A DNA stretch of 64,000 bases from Gluconobacter sp. Gdi (GCF_014132155.1 NZ_BLJQ01000007.1:60069-124068); one strand, 5' to 3'. Shown: positions 37,270 to 47,120, counted from the stretch's first letter. The notes: generated from the sequence alone by a model not told the origin. Numbers and translations: made by a program.

Positions 37270-39342
37270 TCAGTTTGGCTGTACGGCTGGTAACTTTGTG
37301 TCAAAGAAATGCAGCGTCCACAGATAGGCGTTCAGCCAGTCCTGTGTTCGCAGGAAGGCGTGGCGTTCACCGGGGAAGACGTGATCTTCGAACGGAATAT
37401 TCCGTTCCACGAGCATACGGGCCAGCAGGACGGATTGTTCGAATTCGACGTTGAAGTCGTCATCCCCGTGGATCAGCAGGACTGGTGAGCGCCAGTGCGC
37501 GATGTCGGCAATTGGGGAGGAGCGCCACTCGCTCTCCTTTTCCCGTTGCTTCTCTTCGGGAGAGAGGCCTGAATGATCTGGTTCCGTCATGTCATGGACA
37601 CCATGAAAGTCCGCGCCAGCGACAAACAGGTCGCTGTTGCGGGCCAAGGCCAGAGCCGTCAGATAACCACCCCAGCTTCCACCCCAGATGCCGATCTTGC
37701 TGGGGGCCACGTCGGAGCGGCTGCGGAGGAACAGTCCGGCTGCGTGAACGTCCTTGTATTCACTGGCGCCCGCGCGGCCGATGCCGGGGGCGGTTCGGAA
37801 GTCCACGCCGTAGCCGGTGCCGCTACGGTAATTGACGGCCAGCACCACATATCCGCGCGATGCCAGAAACTGGTTCATGGCGTAGGCATTGGAATAATAA
37901 CCCATCAGATTGAAGGCCGGGAGCATCTGCCGGTGCGGGCCGCCATGGACGAAGACCAACGCGGGATGCGGACCGGGTGTTCCAGCGGGAGGCAGGAAGA
38001 TCTGTCCGTGAATGTCGCGGCCGTCATCGCTGCGGAAATGCACGATCTGAGGGGGCGTGAATGTGAAGCCGTTCGGGACAGTGGGGATTACGGGCAGGTG
38101 CCGGACAGTGTTCTGAAGCACGACCGGGTGGGCGGGCTGGTCTGTGCCTGTAGCCATCATGGCAATGGCCGGTCCCGCCAGTGTGAGGTCCATGACCTGT
38201 TCATTGGGCGCGCTCAGGGCCACGGGCTGGCTGTTATCAAGGGGCTGGGACCAGGCGCGCCAGTGATCCGGATCACCGATATTGGCCGTGTAGATCAGAC
38301 GGGTTTCATCCGCTGACAGACGGTAGGACGCGATTTCGGCTTGATCCGGCGTCAGGCAGCGTGGTGTTGCGGCAGGGGCGGTGACGCTGAGGGCGCAGAG
38401 GCGCAGCCAGCCGCTGCCTTCCCACGGGAACAGGAGCTGTCCGTTGCGGGTCCATGTCAGGTCCATGCCTTCGGGCGCCCAGAAGCGGTTCCCGGCACCT
38501 TTCGGTGCAGTCCAGAGCGTGTGCTCCGCGCCAGATGCGGTGTCATAGACCTGAAGGGACCAGAAATGTCCCTTGCCGCGTTCGGCCGTCATCAGGGGGT
38601 GATAGGCCCGGACGAAGGCAATGGAGCGGCCGTCTGGCGAGAAGGTCGCTTCCTGATCGTGGCCCAGTGCGGCGGGCAGGAACACGGGTGCGGCGCTGCT
38701 GTTTCGGGCGTTCCAGAGCGCGATCAGACTGTGGGAGCCACGGTCGATTTCGAGCGCGAGACGGCTGCTGTCCGCGGACCAGTGCAGGGCGGTGATTTCG
38801 CCCGGCGTGGTCATGACCACACGCGGCGTCTGGCCCGGCTGTCCGACCAGAAGGGCACCGCCGCGCATGAAGGCCAGCAGGCGTCCGTCCGGGGAAAAGA
38901 CGGGACTGTGTCCTTCTCCGGCGGTGGTCGTCCGGCCGTCGGGCAGGAGGACCCGCACGGTTTCCTTGCCCGGGATGGCCGCGTTGCCGGGATTGGGGGC
39001 GTGATCGTTGGGATATTCGGCATCGCCGCCTTCGACGAAGGCCAGTGTCCGCCCGTCCGGGCTGAGGGCGAGGCCCCACAGATCGGTTCCGTCATCCTGC
39101 ATATAGGCGGTGACCTTGCGGGGGACCGCGCCTCCGTCGGAAATCAGGATGTTACGGATGCCGTTCCGACGTTCCACCCAGGCTAGACGCGCTGTTTTTG
39201 CGGCTCCTGTCAGCCCGTTGGCATAGGGCATGGCCAGCAGGGCGCCCAGCTGGGTTGCGTCCTGCGTGGAGGCCGCGATTGCGCCGGAACAGGTGGCCGC
39301 GAGCAGCGCTGAGGCGGCGAGAAGGGACAGTCGAACAGTCAT
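37270..39342 (-). CDS. S9-family serine peptidase (acylaminoacyl/dipeptidyl peptidase type)
   Basis: A 690-residue exported peptidase with a signal peptide (residues 1-24). The N-terminal beta-propeller-like region has repeated SPDGR blades. The C-terminal alpha/beta-hydrolase domain has nucleophile Ser in GIWGGSWGGY (about 556), Asp in IHGDDDFNV and His in PGERHAF. The family cleaves short peptides. Its start overlaps the upstream serine-hydrolase stop by 4 nt, so it is the last gene of a four-gene unit with dadA. Confidence 0.9.
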   Translation of the reverse strand: MTVRLSLLAASALLAATCSGAIAASTQDATQLGALLAMPYANGLTGAAKTARLAWVERRNGIRNILISDGGAVPRKVTAYMQDDGTDLWGLALSPDGRTLAFVEGGDAEYPNDHAPNPGNAAIPGKETVRVLLPDGRTTTAGEGHSPVFSPDGRLLAFMRGGALLVGQPGQTPRVVMTTPGEITALHWSADSSRLALEIDRGSHSLIALWNARNSSAAPVFLPAALGHDQEATFSPDGRSIAFVRAYHPLMTAERGKGHFWSLQVYDTASGAEHTLWTAPKGAGNRFWAPEGMDLTWTRNGQLLFPWEGSGWLRLCALSVTAPAATPRCLTPDQAEIASYRLSADETRLIYTANIGDPDHWRAWSQPLDNSQPVALSAPNEQVMDLTLAGPAIAMMATGTDQPAHPVVLQNTVRHLPVIPTVPNGFTFTPPQIVHFRSDDGRDIHGQIFLPPAGTPGPHPALVFVHGGPHRQMLPAFNLMGYYSNAYAMNQFLASRGYVVLAVNYRSGTGYGVDFRTAPGIGRAGASEYKDVHAAGLFLRSRSDVAPSKIGIWGGSWGGYLTALALARNSDLFVAGADFHGVHDMTEPDHSGLSPEEKQREKESEWRSSPIADIAHWRSPVLLIHGDDDFNVEFEQSVLLARMLVERNIPFEDHVFPGERHAFLRTQDWLNAYLWTLHFFDTKLPAVQPN

Positions 39343-40634
39343 GGGGCTGATTTCCCGGCTCCGGCGAGGGCGGTGAAGATCTCTTCCTCGATACTGGTGA
39401 ATGATGAATAGACACCCGGGCGTTCCTGCCCGGCATCGGGGAAGCCGTCCGCTGCAAACAGGAAGCCATCGCCGGTTGCGGGGTCGTACCAGAAGCCCGA
39501 ATGCAGCGAATAGGCATCGCCGAGGTGACCCGCCAGATCGCCGGAATAGCCTTTATAGGGCCGGGTTTCGCGGCCCGAAGAATCCCGCGCTCCGGTCAGG
39601 CGCGCCATGCTCAGACCATAGCTGGCGATCGGGTAGGGGCAGTCGCCATTCTGTCCGTCATACTGCCAGGTGGGGGTCTGCATCAGGGCGATGCTGTGGG
39701 CCGAAAGCAGCGTTCTGCCGTCCAGGGTGCCGTGGCCGAGCATGAAGCGGGCAAGACGGGTCAGCCCTTCCATGGAGATGCGCAGGCCGCCCTGAGGGGC
39801 GAACAGCGTGCCGTTCGTACCCGGCGTGTAGGTGGCGAGGGATGCGGCGCTCCAGCTGGGAGTGAGGGGCTGGGTGTCGGTTTCTGCCTCCCATCCTTTG
39901 GGCCGGTGGCTGTAGAGCGTGGCCAGACGGTCGGGATGGGCGAGGGACATACGGTTATAGCCGCCGTCTATCCCGAGCGGATCCAGCACATGTGTCTGCT
40001 GGTAGTGGTCGAAGCGCTCACCGCTGACACGCTCCATGATCGTGCCGACGAGGCCGTAGCAGAGATTGCAGTATTCAAACCATGTGCCCGGCGCGTGTAC
40101 GTCACCATGCGCGAAGTGGTAGCCGAGCTCACCGGGTTTGCGGGTTGTATCAAAGAACTCGCTGATCTTATGGTCCGGTGGGAGGATGTAGCCGTCGGCA
40201 TCCCGGATGCTGGAGGTGTGGTTGAGCAGCATTCGCACGGTGATGGGTATCCGGAGGAAATCCGGGTTGCGGAGCCGGAAGCCCAGATAGTCCGAGGCAT
40301 CGTGATCGAGGTCGATCTTGCCCTGCTCGACCAGTCCCATCAGCCCGATGGTCGTAACGACTTTCGAGATTGAGGCGATGCGAAAGAGGGTCTGTGGTCC
40401 GACGGGAACCGTTCCGCCCGAGGTGCGTCGTGCAAATCCGCCGTAATAGTTGTAGGCGACGCGACCGTGCCGCAGGCGGACGGCAGCGATGGCGGCCAGC
40501 GGGCGGACTTCGCCCTGTGTCAGGACGCGATCCAGCGCGTGGGTGGTTTCGGTGGCGGACTGTGTGTGTGTCTGGGCGTGTGCTGCGGATGACAGGACGG
40601 CGATGGCGGCGAGTGTGAGGCTCCGGATGATCAT
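39339..40634 (-). CDS. Beta-lactamase/D-aminopeptidase-family serine hydrolase
   Basis: A secreted class C beta-lactamase-fold hydrolase of 431 residues. It has a signal peptide (IAVLSSAAHAQ), S-x-x-K in FRIASISKVVTT, Y-x-N in EYCNLCYG, and a C-terminal HSGFWYDPATG stretch in place of KTG. This fold covers D-alanyl carboxypeptidases, D-aminopeptidases and esterases. Four-nt overlaps with the genes on both sides show strong coupling to the penicillin acylase and the S9 peptidase. Confidence 0.88.
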   Translation of the reverse strand: MIIRSLTLAAIAVLSSAAHAQTHTQSATETTHALDRVLTQGEVRPLAAIAAVRLRHGRVAYNYYGGFARRTSGGTVPVGPQTLFRIASISKVVTTIGLMGLVEQGKIDLDHDASDYLGFRLRNPDFLRIPITVRMLLNHTSSIRDADGYILPPDHKISEFFDTTRKPGELGYHFAHGDVHAPGTWFEYCNLCYGLVGTIMERVSGERFDHYQQTHVLDPLGIDGGYNRMSLAHPDRLATLYSHRPKGWEAETDTQPLTPSWSAASLATYTPGTNGTLFAPQGGLRISMEGLTRLARFMLGHGTLDGRTLLSAHSIALMQTPTWQYDGQNGDCPYPIASYGLSMARLTGARDSSGRETRPYKGYSGDLAGHLGDAYSLHSGFWYDPATGDGFLFAADGFPDAGQERPGVYSSFTSIEEEIFTALAGAGKSAP

Positions 40635-43018
40635 GGTTGAGTCTCAGGCAACAGGGTGATGCGCCGGACCGCGGCGGTATCGACACTGTGGGTGCTGAAG
40701 GACAGCGGCTGCATGGCGCCACGCAGCCAGACGGGCAGGAAATCGGCGTAATGCGGAGATTTCGGATCGGCGGACTGTCCGGGAAAGTTGAGATACAGCG
40801 AGCGGTCCCAGTGCCCGACGTCACACACCATCAGATAGCTGGCGCCTCCCGTCGTGGCATAGGCGTCGGGACCGCCGGTCTGGGGGCTGTACCAGCGTGC
40901 CATGACGGTATAGGGGTCCCCGCCGCTCTGGGCCGAAAGGCCGCCGACCGTGGGGAAAGCCGTTGCGATGGCCGGGACGGAAGCGAGCGGATGACGCAGC
41001 GTGATGGTATGGAGTGCCCCCCAGCGCCATGCGGCGGGAAGCGGGCCGAGGCGCTTCCGCAACTCCTGAACGGCTTCCCGGAACTGTTCGACGAGCATCC
41101 TGTTCCGCGCGCTCACTGGATCTTTGCCAAAGCGGGCATCGGGGGACTGGAACAGGGAGAGCTGAACCGTGGCGTTCACAGGGCCCGGCAGTAGGTCGTG
41201 AAGAGTGGCCGGGATGATGAGCGCGTGAAGGGCGCGTTCGAGCCGGGTCCACCAGACTTCATACAGCGCTGCTGCCGCACTTGAAGCATCGACGCGGCCG
41301 TTCCATGCTTTGAGCACTGCAGCCTCTGCGGCAAGGTCGGGCGGGACGTCGGGCAGGAGCCGGACCATTTGCAGGGCCAGCACGGAGAATGTGTCGTGTT
41401 GCAGGGCCACGCTGTCGCCAAGGGTCGCATGCGGTGTGGCATCCAGCATTTGGGCCACGCGCTCGTGTCGGAAGCCGTCACGCCATTCGAAACTGACGCG
41501 CCGTTCCTCGACCGGATAGCCGGGGGGCAGGTTCATTTCGTTGGATGTTCCGAACCAGCCGCGTGCGGGGTTGAAGCTGCTGGGCAGGGCTTCGAGCGGC
41601 TGAAGGCCCTGCCAGTCATACCGCCCGTCTCCCGGTGCGGGCATCAGCCCGTCATGTCCCGGTGCACGACGGGGCAGACCGCCTGCGGCCTGCCAGCCGA
41701 TATTGCCGCTGGTGTCGGCATAGGTGAAATTGGTCGGGCTGGTATGGACGCGCAGGGCTTCGCGAAAGCTGGTCCAGTCATGGGCCAGATTGATCCCGAT
41801 ATTGGCCAGAAGCCCGTTCGCGCCGGGGGCAAGCCAGGTGGCGGAGACCGCCGTGGCGCGGTTGCGTGCCGGATCACGCGAGACGACCGGCCCGTGCACG
41901 GAATAGAACAGGCTCACCATGCGCTCGGCCTCGCCACGGACTGCGATCCGCGTCTCGACCTGTTCCATGCGTTTCCAGCCGCCCTGATGGGCATAAAGCA
42001 GCGGGTCGGCGGGGTTGGTGCGCAGGATGAACAGGTCTTCCTGATCGATATGGAAATTCGTCCGTCCGAAGGCGATCGTCGCGTTATGGCCTTGCATGAC
42101 GCCGGGCATGCCCGCGCCACCGCCGCCGATCACATCCAGTCCCGGCGCCGTCAGATGGATGACGTGACGGGGGCCGGGCACGCCGAAGGACAGATGCGGG
42201 TCGTTGGCCAGAATGGGACGGCCGGTCGCGGTGCGGGAGGGGGCGATGACCCAAGAATTGCTGCCCTCATTCCGTCGTCGCGTCTCGTCCTCGGCGGCTG
42301 CATGGAGGTCGTGCCGTGGTAGGGGGGCCTGAAGCACACCGAACAGTCCGAGGTCGTCTTCGCAGATGGCGGCGGTGTCCAGCCCTTCTGGGACCCGCAG
42401 GTCGTGGACGGGTTCCAGCGGCGTGATGAGGGCGTCGTAGGCCAGTGCTCCGCGTGCGGCCAGTCGGGCGCGGCGGACTTCAGTGCGGGTGTTGCCCGTG
42501 ACTTCGGCGCGGACGCGGATCAGGTCCAGCACGTCCCAGTGCAGCGGTGTGGCAGCGAAAATGCCGAATTCCGGCGGCAGGAGCGAGGGCGTGACGGTGA
42601 CTTCCGCGATGCGCGCGTTGATCCCGGCGACATAGGCGCGTGCGCAGTCCTGCGTCAGGGAGGGGAGGGCGGCGAGTTCGCGTTCGGCGTCTCCGCGGAA
42701 CAGCACCAGCCGGTTGGCCGTGTCGGAGGGCACGAAGGCCGGGCCGAAGACTTCCGCCAGTCGGCCCAGAGACTGACGATGGCCGAAATCCAGCTCCCAT
42801 AGCCTGTCGCGCGCGACCAGATAGCCGTCGGCAAAGAAGGCGTCGGGGATGGTCTGCGCGCGGACATGGGGGACGCCCCAGCGGTCTTCGAGAACTTCGA
42901 CCGGCTGGCTCAGGCCCAGCAAGCTCTGAAGGGGAGAGGCGGCGCGTGCGCTACGTCCTGGCATGGACAGGGCGGCGGCGACGCCGCCAAGAAGAACCGT
43001 GCGGCGGGTGGCCTGCAT
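40631..43018 (-). CDS. Penicillin acylase-family Ntn hydrolase (Tat-exported)
   Basis: A 795-residue self-processing Ntn-hydrolase. The N-terminus has a Tat signal (TRRTVLLGGVAAAL) and the alpha-subunit region with EVLEDRWGVPHVRA. The processing site is at NEG|SNSWVI, leaving Ser 253 as the new N-terminal nucleophile, followed by NDPHLSFGVPG. Members hydrolyse amide bonds of N-acyl amino acids, acyl-homoserine lactones or beta-lactam side chains; the substrate cannot be told here. It lies 17 nt after dadA and overlaps the hydrolase by 4 nt. Confidence 0.9.
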   Translation of the reverse strand: MQATRRTVLLGGVAAALSMPGRSARAASPLQSLLGLSQPVEVLEDRWGVPHVRAQTIPDAFFADGYLVARDRLWELDFGHRQSLGRLAEVFGPAFVPSDTANRLVLFRGDAERELAALPSLTQDCARAYVAGINARIAEVTVTPSLLPPEFGIFAATPLHWDVLDLIRVRAEVTGNTRTEVRRARLAARGALAYDALITPLEPVHDLRVPEGLDTAAICEDDLGLFGVLQAPLPRHDLHAAAEDETRRRNEGSNSWVIAPSRTATGRPILANDPHLSFGVPGPRHVIHLTAPGLDVIGGGGAGMPGVMQGHNATIAFGRTNFHIDQEDLFILRTNPADPLLYAHQGGWKRMEQVETRIAVRGEAERMVSLFYSVHGPVVSRDPARNRATAVSATWLAPGANGLLANIGINLAHDWTSFREALRVHTSPTNFTYADTSGNIGWQAAGGLPRRAPGHDGLMPAPGDGRYDWQGLQPLEALPSSFNPARGWFGTSNEMNLPPGYPVEERRVSFEWRDGFRHERVAQMLDATPHATLGDSVALQHDTFSVLALQMVRLLPDVPPDLAAEAAVLKAWNGRVDASSAAAALYEVWWTRLERALHALIIPATLHDLLPGPVNATVQLSLFQSPDARFGKDPVSARNRMLVEQFREAVQELRKRLGPLPAAWRWGALHTITLRHPLASVPAIATAFPTVGGLSAQSGGDPYTVMARWYSPQTGGPDAYATTGGASYLMVCDVGHWDRSLYLNFPGQSADPKSPHYADFLPVWLRGAMQPLSFSTHSVDTAAVRRITLLPETQP

Positions 43019-43035
43019 AGAAACCTGTTCCTTTC

Positions 43036-44256
43036 TCAGCTGACGGCGCGGGTGTCGAACCCGGCCACGATCTCTTTCAGTCTCAGGCCCGAGCCGACCG
43101 AGAGTGTGAAGCCAAGGGCACCATGCCCCACATTGAGCAGAAGATTGTCATACCTGGTGCGGGCGATGATCGGAACGCCGGTCGGGGTGGCGGGCCGCAG
43201 TCCGGCCCACGGCGTATCGTCGCCCTGACCCAGTGCGCCGGGAAGCGTCTCCGCCACAAGCGCGCGCAGTTCTCCGAGGCGTTTTGGGTTCAGATCGGTA
43301 TTTTCCGAACCGATATCGACCATTGCGGCGACCCGCAGGCGATCGCCTAGACCGGCATAGACCACGCGGTTGTCGTAATCCGTCACGCTGACTGAGGGCA
43401 CGAGGCCGGGACGCGGACGCGTGGTCAGGCTGTAGCCTTTCAGGCCGTAAAGCGGCAGGTCAATCCCGAGCGGGCGTGCCAGTTTCCGGGAGCCGATCCC
43501 GGCTGAGAGAGCCACAAGATCAGTCTCAAAGGGCTTGCCATCCAGCTGGACTTCGCATCGGTTTTTCGGGCCTGTTGTGAGCGTGGCGTCGCCTTGTATA
43601 AAACGAAAGTTCGGAGAAGCTGCGAGGGCTTCGCGCAGAGCCTTGCAGAACAGGAAGCAGTCCCCGACCTCGTCCTCAGGCGAGAAAATCCCGCCTGCAA
43701 TCTGCCCGCGCAGACCCGCGAAGGCGGGTTCAACATCAGCACATTCGGAAGGCGAGAGCGTGCGCTGGAGCTGCGGATCGCTGACGGATTTTGCGGCTTT
43801 ACGGAAGGTAGTGGCGTTCCTGTACAAGACGAGTTTTCCCGGACGACGCCACAGGAAATCGCCCAGACCTTCCTCGCGATAGTTCTGAAGCTCGGCCTGT
43901 CCGCTGAGAGCCAGATCAAGCAGGACTGCGGCGTTGCGGCGGTTTGTTTGCCGGTTGCAGGCGAACAGGAACGCAAGCAGCCAGCGCCACTGATGCGGAT
44001 CGGCTTTCAGTCGCAGCGAGATCGGAGAATTCGGGCGGAACAGCCAGCCCAAGGCGTCCTGCGCGATACCGGCGTCGGCCAGCGGGCTGACATAGCGGTA
44101 GCTGAGCTGGCCGCCATTTGCGAAGCTGGCGTCCTGTCCGACGTCCTCGCGGCGTTCGATCAGGGTGACGTCATGTCCGTCTCGAACGAGGGCGTAGGCG
44201 GCTGTCAGGCCGATAACGCCTCCGCCGATGATGGTGATGGTCCGTTTTCCGGCCAT
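43036..44256 (-). CDS. dadA: D-amino acid dehydrogenase DadA-like FAD oxidoreductase
   Basis: A 406-residue FAD enzyme oxidising D-amino acids to 2-oxo acids and passing electrons to the respiratory chain. It has the FAD motif IGGGVIGLTAAYAL at the N-terminus, the DadA hallmark ASFANGGQLSY near residue 43, and a C-terminal NVGHGALGFTLSVGSG. It is the first gene of the operon dadA - penicillin acylase - serine hydrolase - S9 peptidase, which suggests that the released products are D-amino acids. Confidence 0.9.
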   Translation of the reverse strand: MAGKRTITIIGGGVIGLTAAYALVRDGHDVTLIERREDVGQDASFANGGQLSYRYVSPLADAGIAQDALGWLFRPNSPISLRLKADPHQWRWLLAFLFACNRQTNRRNAAVLLDLALSGQAELQNYREEGLGDFLWRRPGKLVLYRNATTFRKAAKSVSDPQLQRTLSPSECADVEPAFAGLRGQIAGGIFSPEDEVGDCFLFCKALREALAASPNFRFIQGDATLTTGPKNRCEVQLDGKPFETDLVALSAGIGSRKLARPLGIDLPLYGLKGYSLTTRPRPGLVPSVSVTDYDNRVVYAGLGDRLRVAAMVDIGSENTDLNPKRLGELRALVAETLPGALGQGDDTPWAGLRPATPTGVPIIARTRYDNLLLNVGHGALGFTLSVGSGLRLKEIVAGFDTRAVS

Positions 44257-44456
44257 AAAAATCCTGAGCGTTCAGAGGCTGGGCGTGGTGGAGACGCTGC
44301 GATCTCCTGCGCCGTTATCATGCCCAAAACCTACAGCCTCCAACTCAGTCGGGCTAATGCAAAGAGGCCATCTTTCCATAACCTGTGGTTAAGGTTTTGT
44401 TTTACCATGAAAACAAGGTATCAGGGCTTGGAGGGTTTTGTTGCAGAATTGACTTT

Positions 44457-44578
44457 CTGCGGGTGCAGGTCTTGCGCATCAAAGCTGAAATCAGAGCCGA
44501 TGACCTGCATTTTCATGCTGCGGGTGCAGGTCTTGCGCATCAAAGCTGAAATCAGAGCCGATGACCTGCATTTTCATG
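44457..44578. repeat. Perfect 61-bp tandem duplication at the 3' end of a serine-hydrolase gene
   Basis: Two identical 61-bp copies (44457-44517 and 44518-44578) lie head to tail. The unit is not a multiple of three, so the second copy, in gene direction, is read out of frame and gives a new C-terminal tail (HENAGHRL, stop). Without the duplication the frame would run on as KVNSATKPSKP before a stop. Perfect identity implies a recent event. Confidence 0.95.
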
Positions 44579-46089
44579 CCACTCACCTGACCCGAGATGC
44601 CGCGTTCGAACTGCACATAGGAATCATCGTCCGCATCCTGCCCACGGTCATCCCAGTGGACAATGAACAGATCATGCGGCAGGGCGGAGAGCGTTCCGGT
44701 CAGGCCGTCAGCATGGCTGAAGGACATCCGCAGATCTTTTCCACGAAGGCTGATTGTGATCGGGCCACGCCAGTCATCGTGATAGGTCCCAACATAGTCC
44801 TGCTGCGCATCGTGTGAGAGCGTGATGAAAGGTCGCGCGGGGGAGCCAGGGCCACTCTCGGCGGCCTTTTTCGCGTTTGCAGCCTGCTTGGCGTTTTTCT
44901 CGTTCTGGAAATGCGTGACCCAGTCTGAACTTGCGCCGGTTGCGACATAGGAGCTGAGTGTTGTCGCAATCGCGTAAGTCGCCGCGTGATCGTCATGGTT
45001 GGTCAGAATGACAATGCCTGATCGGCGTTCGGGCAGGAAGGTTACGTAGCTGACCATTCCGCTGATGGTGCCGGTGTGCCAGACGCGCTTGAGGCCAAAG
45101 AAATCCTCCATGAACCAACCGTAGCCATAGGCGCGGAAATGCGTCTTTGTAGCCTCCGCCGTCTCGGCCAGGGGCAGGAGTCCGTGCGGCGCCCAGAGGG
45201 TATCGCGGCTGGTCTGGCTGAAAATCTGCTGGCCGTTCGGCGCGCGGCCGCCATTGAGATAGGTCTGGGCCCATCGCGCCACGCCATCGGCGCTGCACCA
45301 GATGCCGCCTGCCGGTGCGACACCCGGCAGGCGCAGGGCGCTCCGCTCAGGCAGAGCTGTGCTTTCACCTTCGCCGATTGCCACATTCGTCTGGCCTTTG
45401 ACGGGCGGTGTGCTCTGACAGGCCGGAAGGCCCGCCGCATCGATCAGGCGTTTCTGGACCACATCTTCCCAGCTCTGTCCTGTAAGGCGCTCCACCAGCG
45501 CGCCTGCGACGACATACAGAAGATTGTTATAGGCGTACTCGCTGCGGAATGGGGCTGTGAACGGCATGAAAGGCAAGCCTGCCAAAATCTCCGGACGCGT
45601 GAACGTGCTGTGTGAAAACAGCATCAGGTCTCCGGCGCCCTGTCCCATGCCGCTGTGATGCGTCAGCAGATCCGAGATGCGGAAATCCCGCGTAATGGCC
45701 GGATCGGCCACGCGGAAGTCCGGCATATGATCAATTACCCGGTCGTTCCATTTCAGCTTGCCCTGATCGACCAGTTGGGCCAGCGCCGTCGTGGTGAATT
45801 CCTTGGTGTTGGAGCCGATAGCGAACACTGTGCGGGCGTCAACCGGTGCGCTCGCGCTGTCCTGGGTGCGTCGTCCATAGCCGCGGCTGAACACGACTTC
45901 GCCATCCTGCACCACGGCAACCGCAACTCCTGGCACGTCGAAGGCCGATCGCGCACGTTCCACCGTCGCGGTGATGTCCTGCTCGGTTAGTCCGCGTGGC
46001 AGCGTCGCGGCATGGGTGATGCATGTTGTGGAAAGGAAGAGGGCCGTCGAGACGGCAAGCATGAGTGACTGTCTAAAAGGCTGGATCAT
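44491..46089 (-). CDS. Serine hydrolase (beta-lactamase family with C-terminal DUF3471-like domain)
   Basis: A 532-residue secreted hydrolase with signal peptide (LSTTCITHA). The S-x-x-K motif is in FAIGSNTKEFTT, Y-x-N in EYAYNNLLY, and a HTGTISG motif replaces KTG. After about residue 400 comes an Ala/Lys-rich linker and a small beta-rich domain of the DUF3471 type (DYVGTYHDDWRGPITISLRG). The last eight residues come from the 61-bp duplication and replace the ancestral tail. It lies upstream of dadA on the same strand but 234 nt away. D-aminopeptidase-like activity is possible but unproven. Confidence 0.87.
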   Translation of the reverse strand: MIQPFRQSLMLAVSTALFLSTTCITHAATLPRGLTEQDITATVERARSAFDVPGVAVAVVQDGEVVFSRGYGRRTQDSASAPVDARTVFAIGSNTKEFTTTALAQLVDQGKLKWNDRVIDHMPDFRVADPAITRDFRISDLLTHHSGMGQGAGDLMLFSHSTFTRPEILAGLPFMPFTAPFRSEYAYNNLLYVVAGALVERLTGQSWEDVVQKRLIDAAGLPACQSTPPVKGQTNVAIGEGESTALPERSALRLPGVAPAGGIWCSADGVARWAQTYLNGGRAPNGQQIFSQTSRDTLWAPHGLLPLAETAEATKTHFRAYGYGWFMEDFFGLKRVWHTGTISGMVSYVTFLPERRSGIVILTNHDDHAATYAIATTLSSYVATGASSDWVTHFQNEKNAKQAANAKKAAESGPGSPARPFITLSHDAQQDYVGTYHDDWRGPITISLRGKDLRMSFSHADGLTGTLSALPHDLFIVHWDDRGQDADDDSYVQFERGISGQVSGMKMQVIGSDFSFDAQDLHPQHENAGHRL

Positions 46090-46229
46090 GAACGGCTCTG
46101 AATACGAATTTCCGGCTCCGGAGCAGGAGGAGACCGTGAAGAAAGAAAGATGATTCAGAGCACGAAATGTTCTGCCTGTCCTGTCTTAAAGATGGAGTGA
46201 ACCCTTAACCTTGGGTTAAAATACGCCGT

Positions 46230-47120
46230 TCATTCTTTCAAGGCGAGGAGATCGACGTCCAGTTCACTTCGCAGGAGGGCAAGGATATTCTGTGAAATAT
46301 GCGACAGGGCATGGTCTGCCCGGAACAGAACTGTGCAGCTCACGCTTAAGGGTGGTGAGAGAGGGCGGGGGCGAGACAGACCCGGATGATGCAGGGCTGT
46401 CACAGCATCCACGATTGCACATCCGCCACCGAGGCGAACGAGTTCAGCTGCCATGAAATGAGTTCGTACTCGCACATGGGCCTTGATGGGAATTCCAGCC
46501 TCTTCCAGCACCATATCCAGCATGCGGGCCGTGGGATCGTTTTCGGTTAACCCGATATAGCGTTCAGGATCGATCCCGGTAACGCTGACTGGTCCTTCTC
46601 CCGCTTCTCCGTCGATCATCATCAGCGGAATGTCTGCAATATGGAGTGCTGTCAGTCCATCGTATGTGTAATCGCCGAAAACAATTCCCAGATCGAGGTC
46701 ATGATTCATGATGCGAGATACGATTTCAGTCCCGTGCATCGCATCGATCGTCAGTTCCATTCCCGGATGATCGGCACGGTATCGCTGCACCACACGAGGC
46801 ACCAGGCTTAACCCCAGGCTTGGTACGCATCCGATACTGATTGAATGTCCATCCCGCGCGTAGCGTAAATTGTCGGTCAGGCGCTTGAGATCGGATAGTT
46901 TCTCGAAGATCGCGTTGACATGCGGGAGCATGATACGGGCCTCACGTGTCGGCACCAGCCGGCCGCCCGTCCGTTCAAACAGCGCAAAACCCAACGATTG
47001 TTCGGCGTAGCGCAGAACCTTGCTTGCTGCTGGCTGCGAGACGTGAAGTAACTCGGCAGCACGTCGGAGCGAACCCGTCGTCATGATCGCATAAAAAACT
47101 TCGATCTGGCGCAGGCGCAT
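46230..47120 (-). CDS. LysR-family transcriptional regulator
   Basis: A 296-residue LysR regulator with N-terminal HTH (LRRAAELLHVSQPAASKVLR) and a substrate-binding-type effector domain (CVPSLGLSLVPRVVQRY). It lies directly upstream of and on the same strand as the serine hydrolase and dadA genes, and is divergent from the D-amino-acid-oxidase-like gene. It probably controls one or both. The first 60 residues resemble regulators of opine/amino-acid catabolism (NocR/OccR type), which would fit an amino-acid ligand. Confidence 0.88.
   Translation of the reverse strand: MRLRQIEVFYAIMTTGSLRRAAELLHVSQPAASKVLRYAEQSLGFALFERTGGRLVPTREARIMLPHVNAIFEKLSDLKRLTDNLRYARDGHSISIGCVPSLGLSLVPRVVQRYRADHPGMELTIDAMHGTEIVSRIMNHDLDLGIVFGDYTYDGLTALHIADIPLMMIDGEAGEGPVSVTGIDPERYIGLTENDPTARMLDMVLEEAGIPIKAHVRVRTHFMAAELVRLGGGCAIVDAVTALHHPGLSRPRPLSPPLSVSCTVLFRADHALSHISQNILALLRSELDVDLLALKE

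Noticed and set aside
38341..39186. 281-codon plus frame over the S9 peptidase gene
   Set aside because: Antisense shadow; the minus-strand gene has signal peptide, blades and catalytic triad.
39501..40373. 290-codon open frame on plus, antisense to the serine hydrolase
   Set aside because: It mirrors a clear beta-lactamase-fold gene in high-GC sequence; no family, signal or RBS on the plus strand.
41369..42322. 317-codon open frame on plus, antisense to the penicillin acylase gene
   Set aside because: GC-driven shadow of a well-supported Ntn-hydrolase; composition is Gly/Arg/Gln-rich without motifs.
43594..44817. 407-codon open frame on plus across dadA and the 3' end of the serine hydrolase
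   Set aside because: Antisense to two recognised genes and includes the 61-bp repeat; no protein features.
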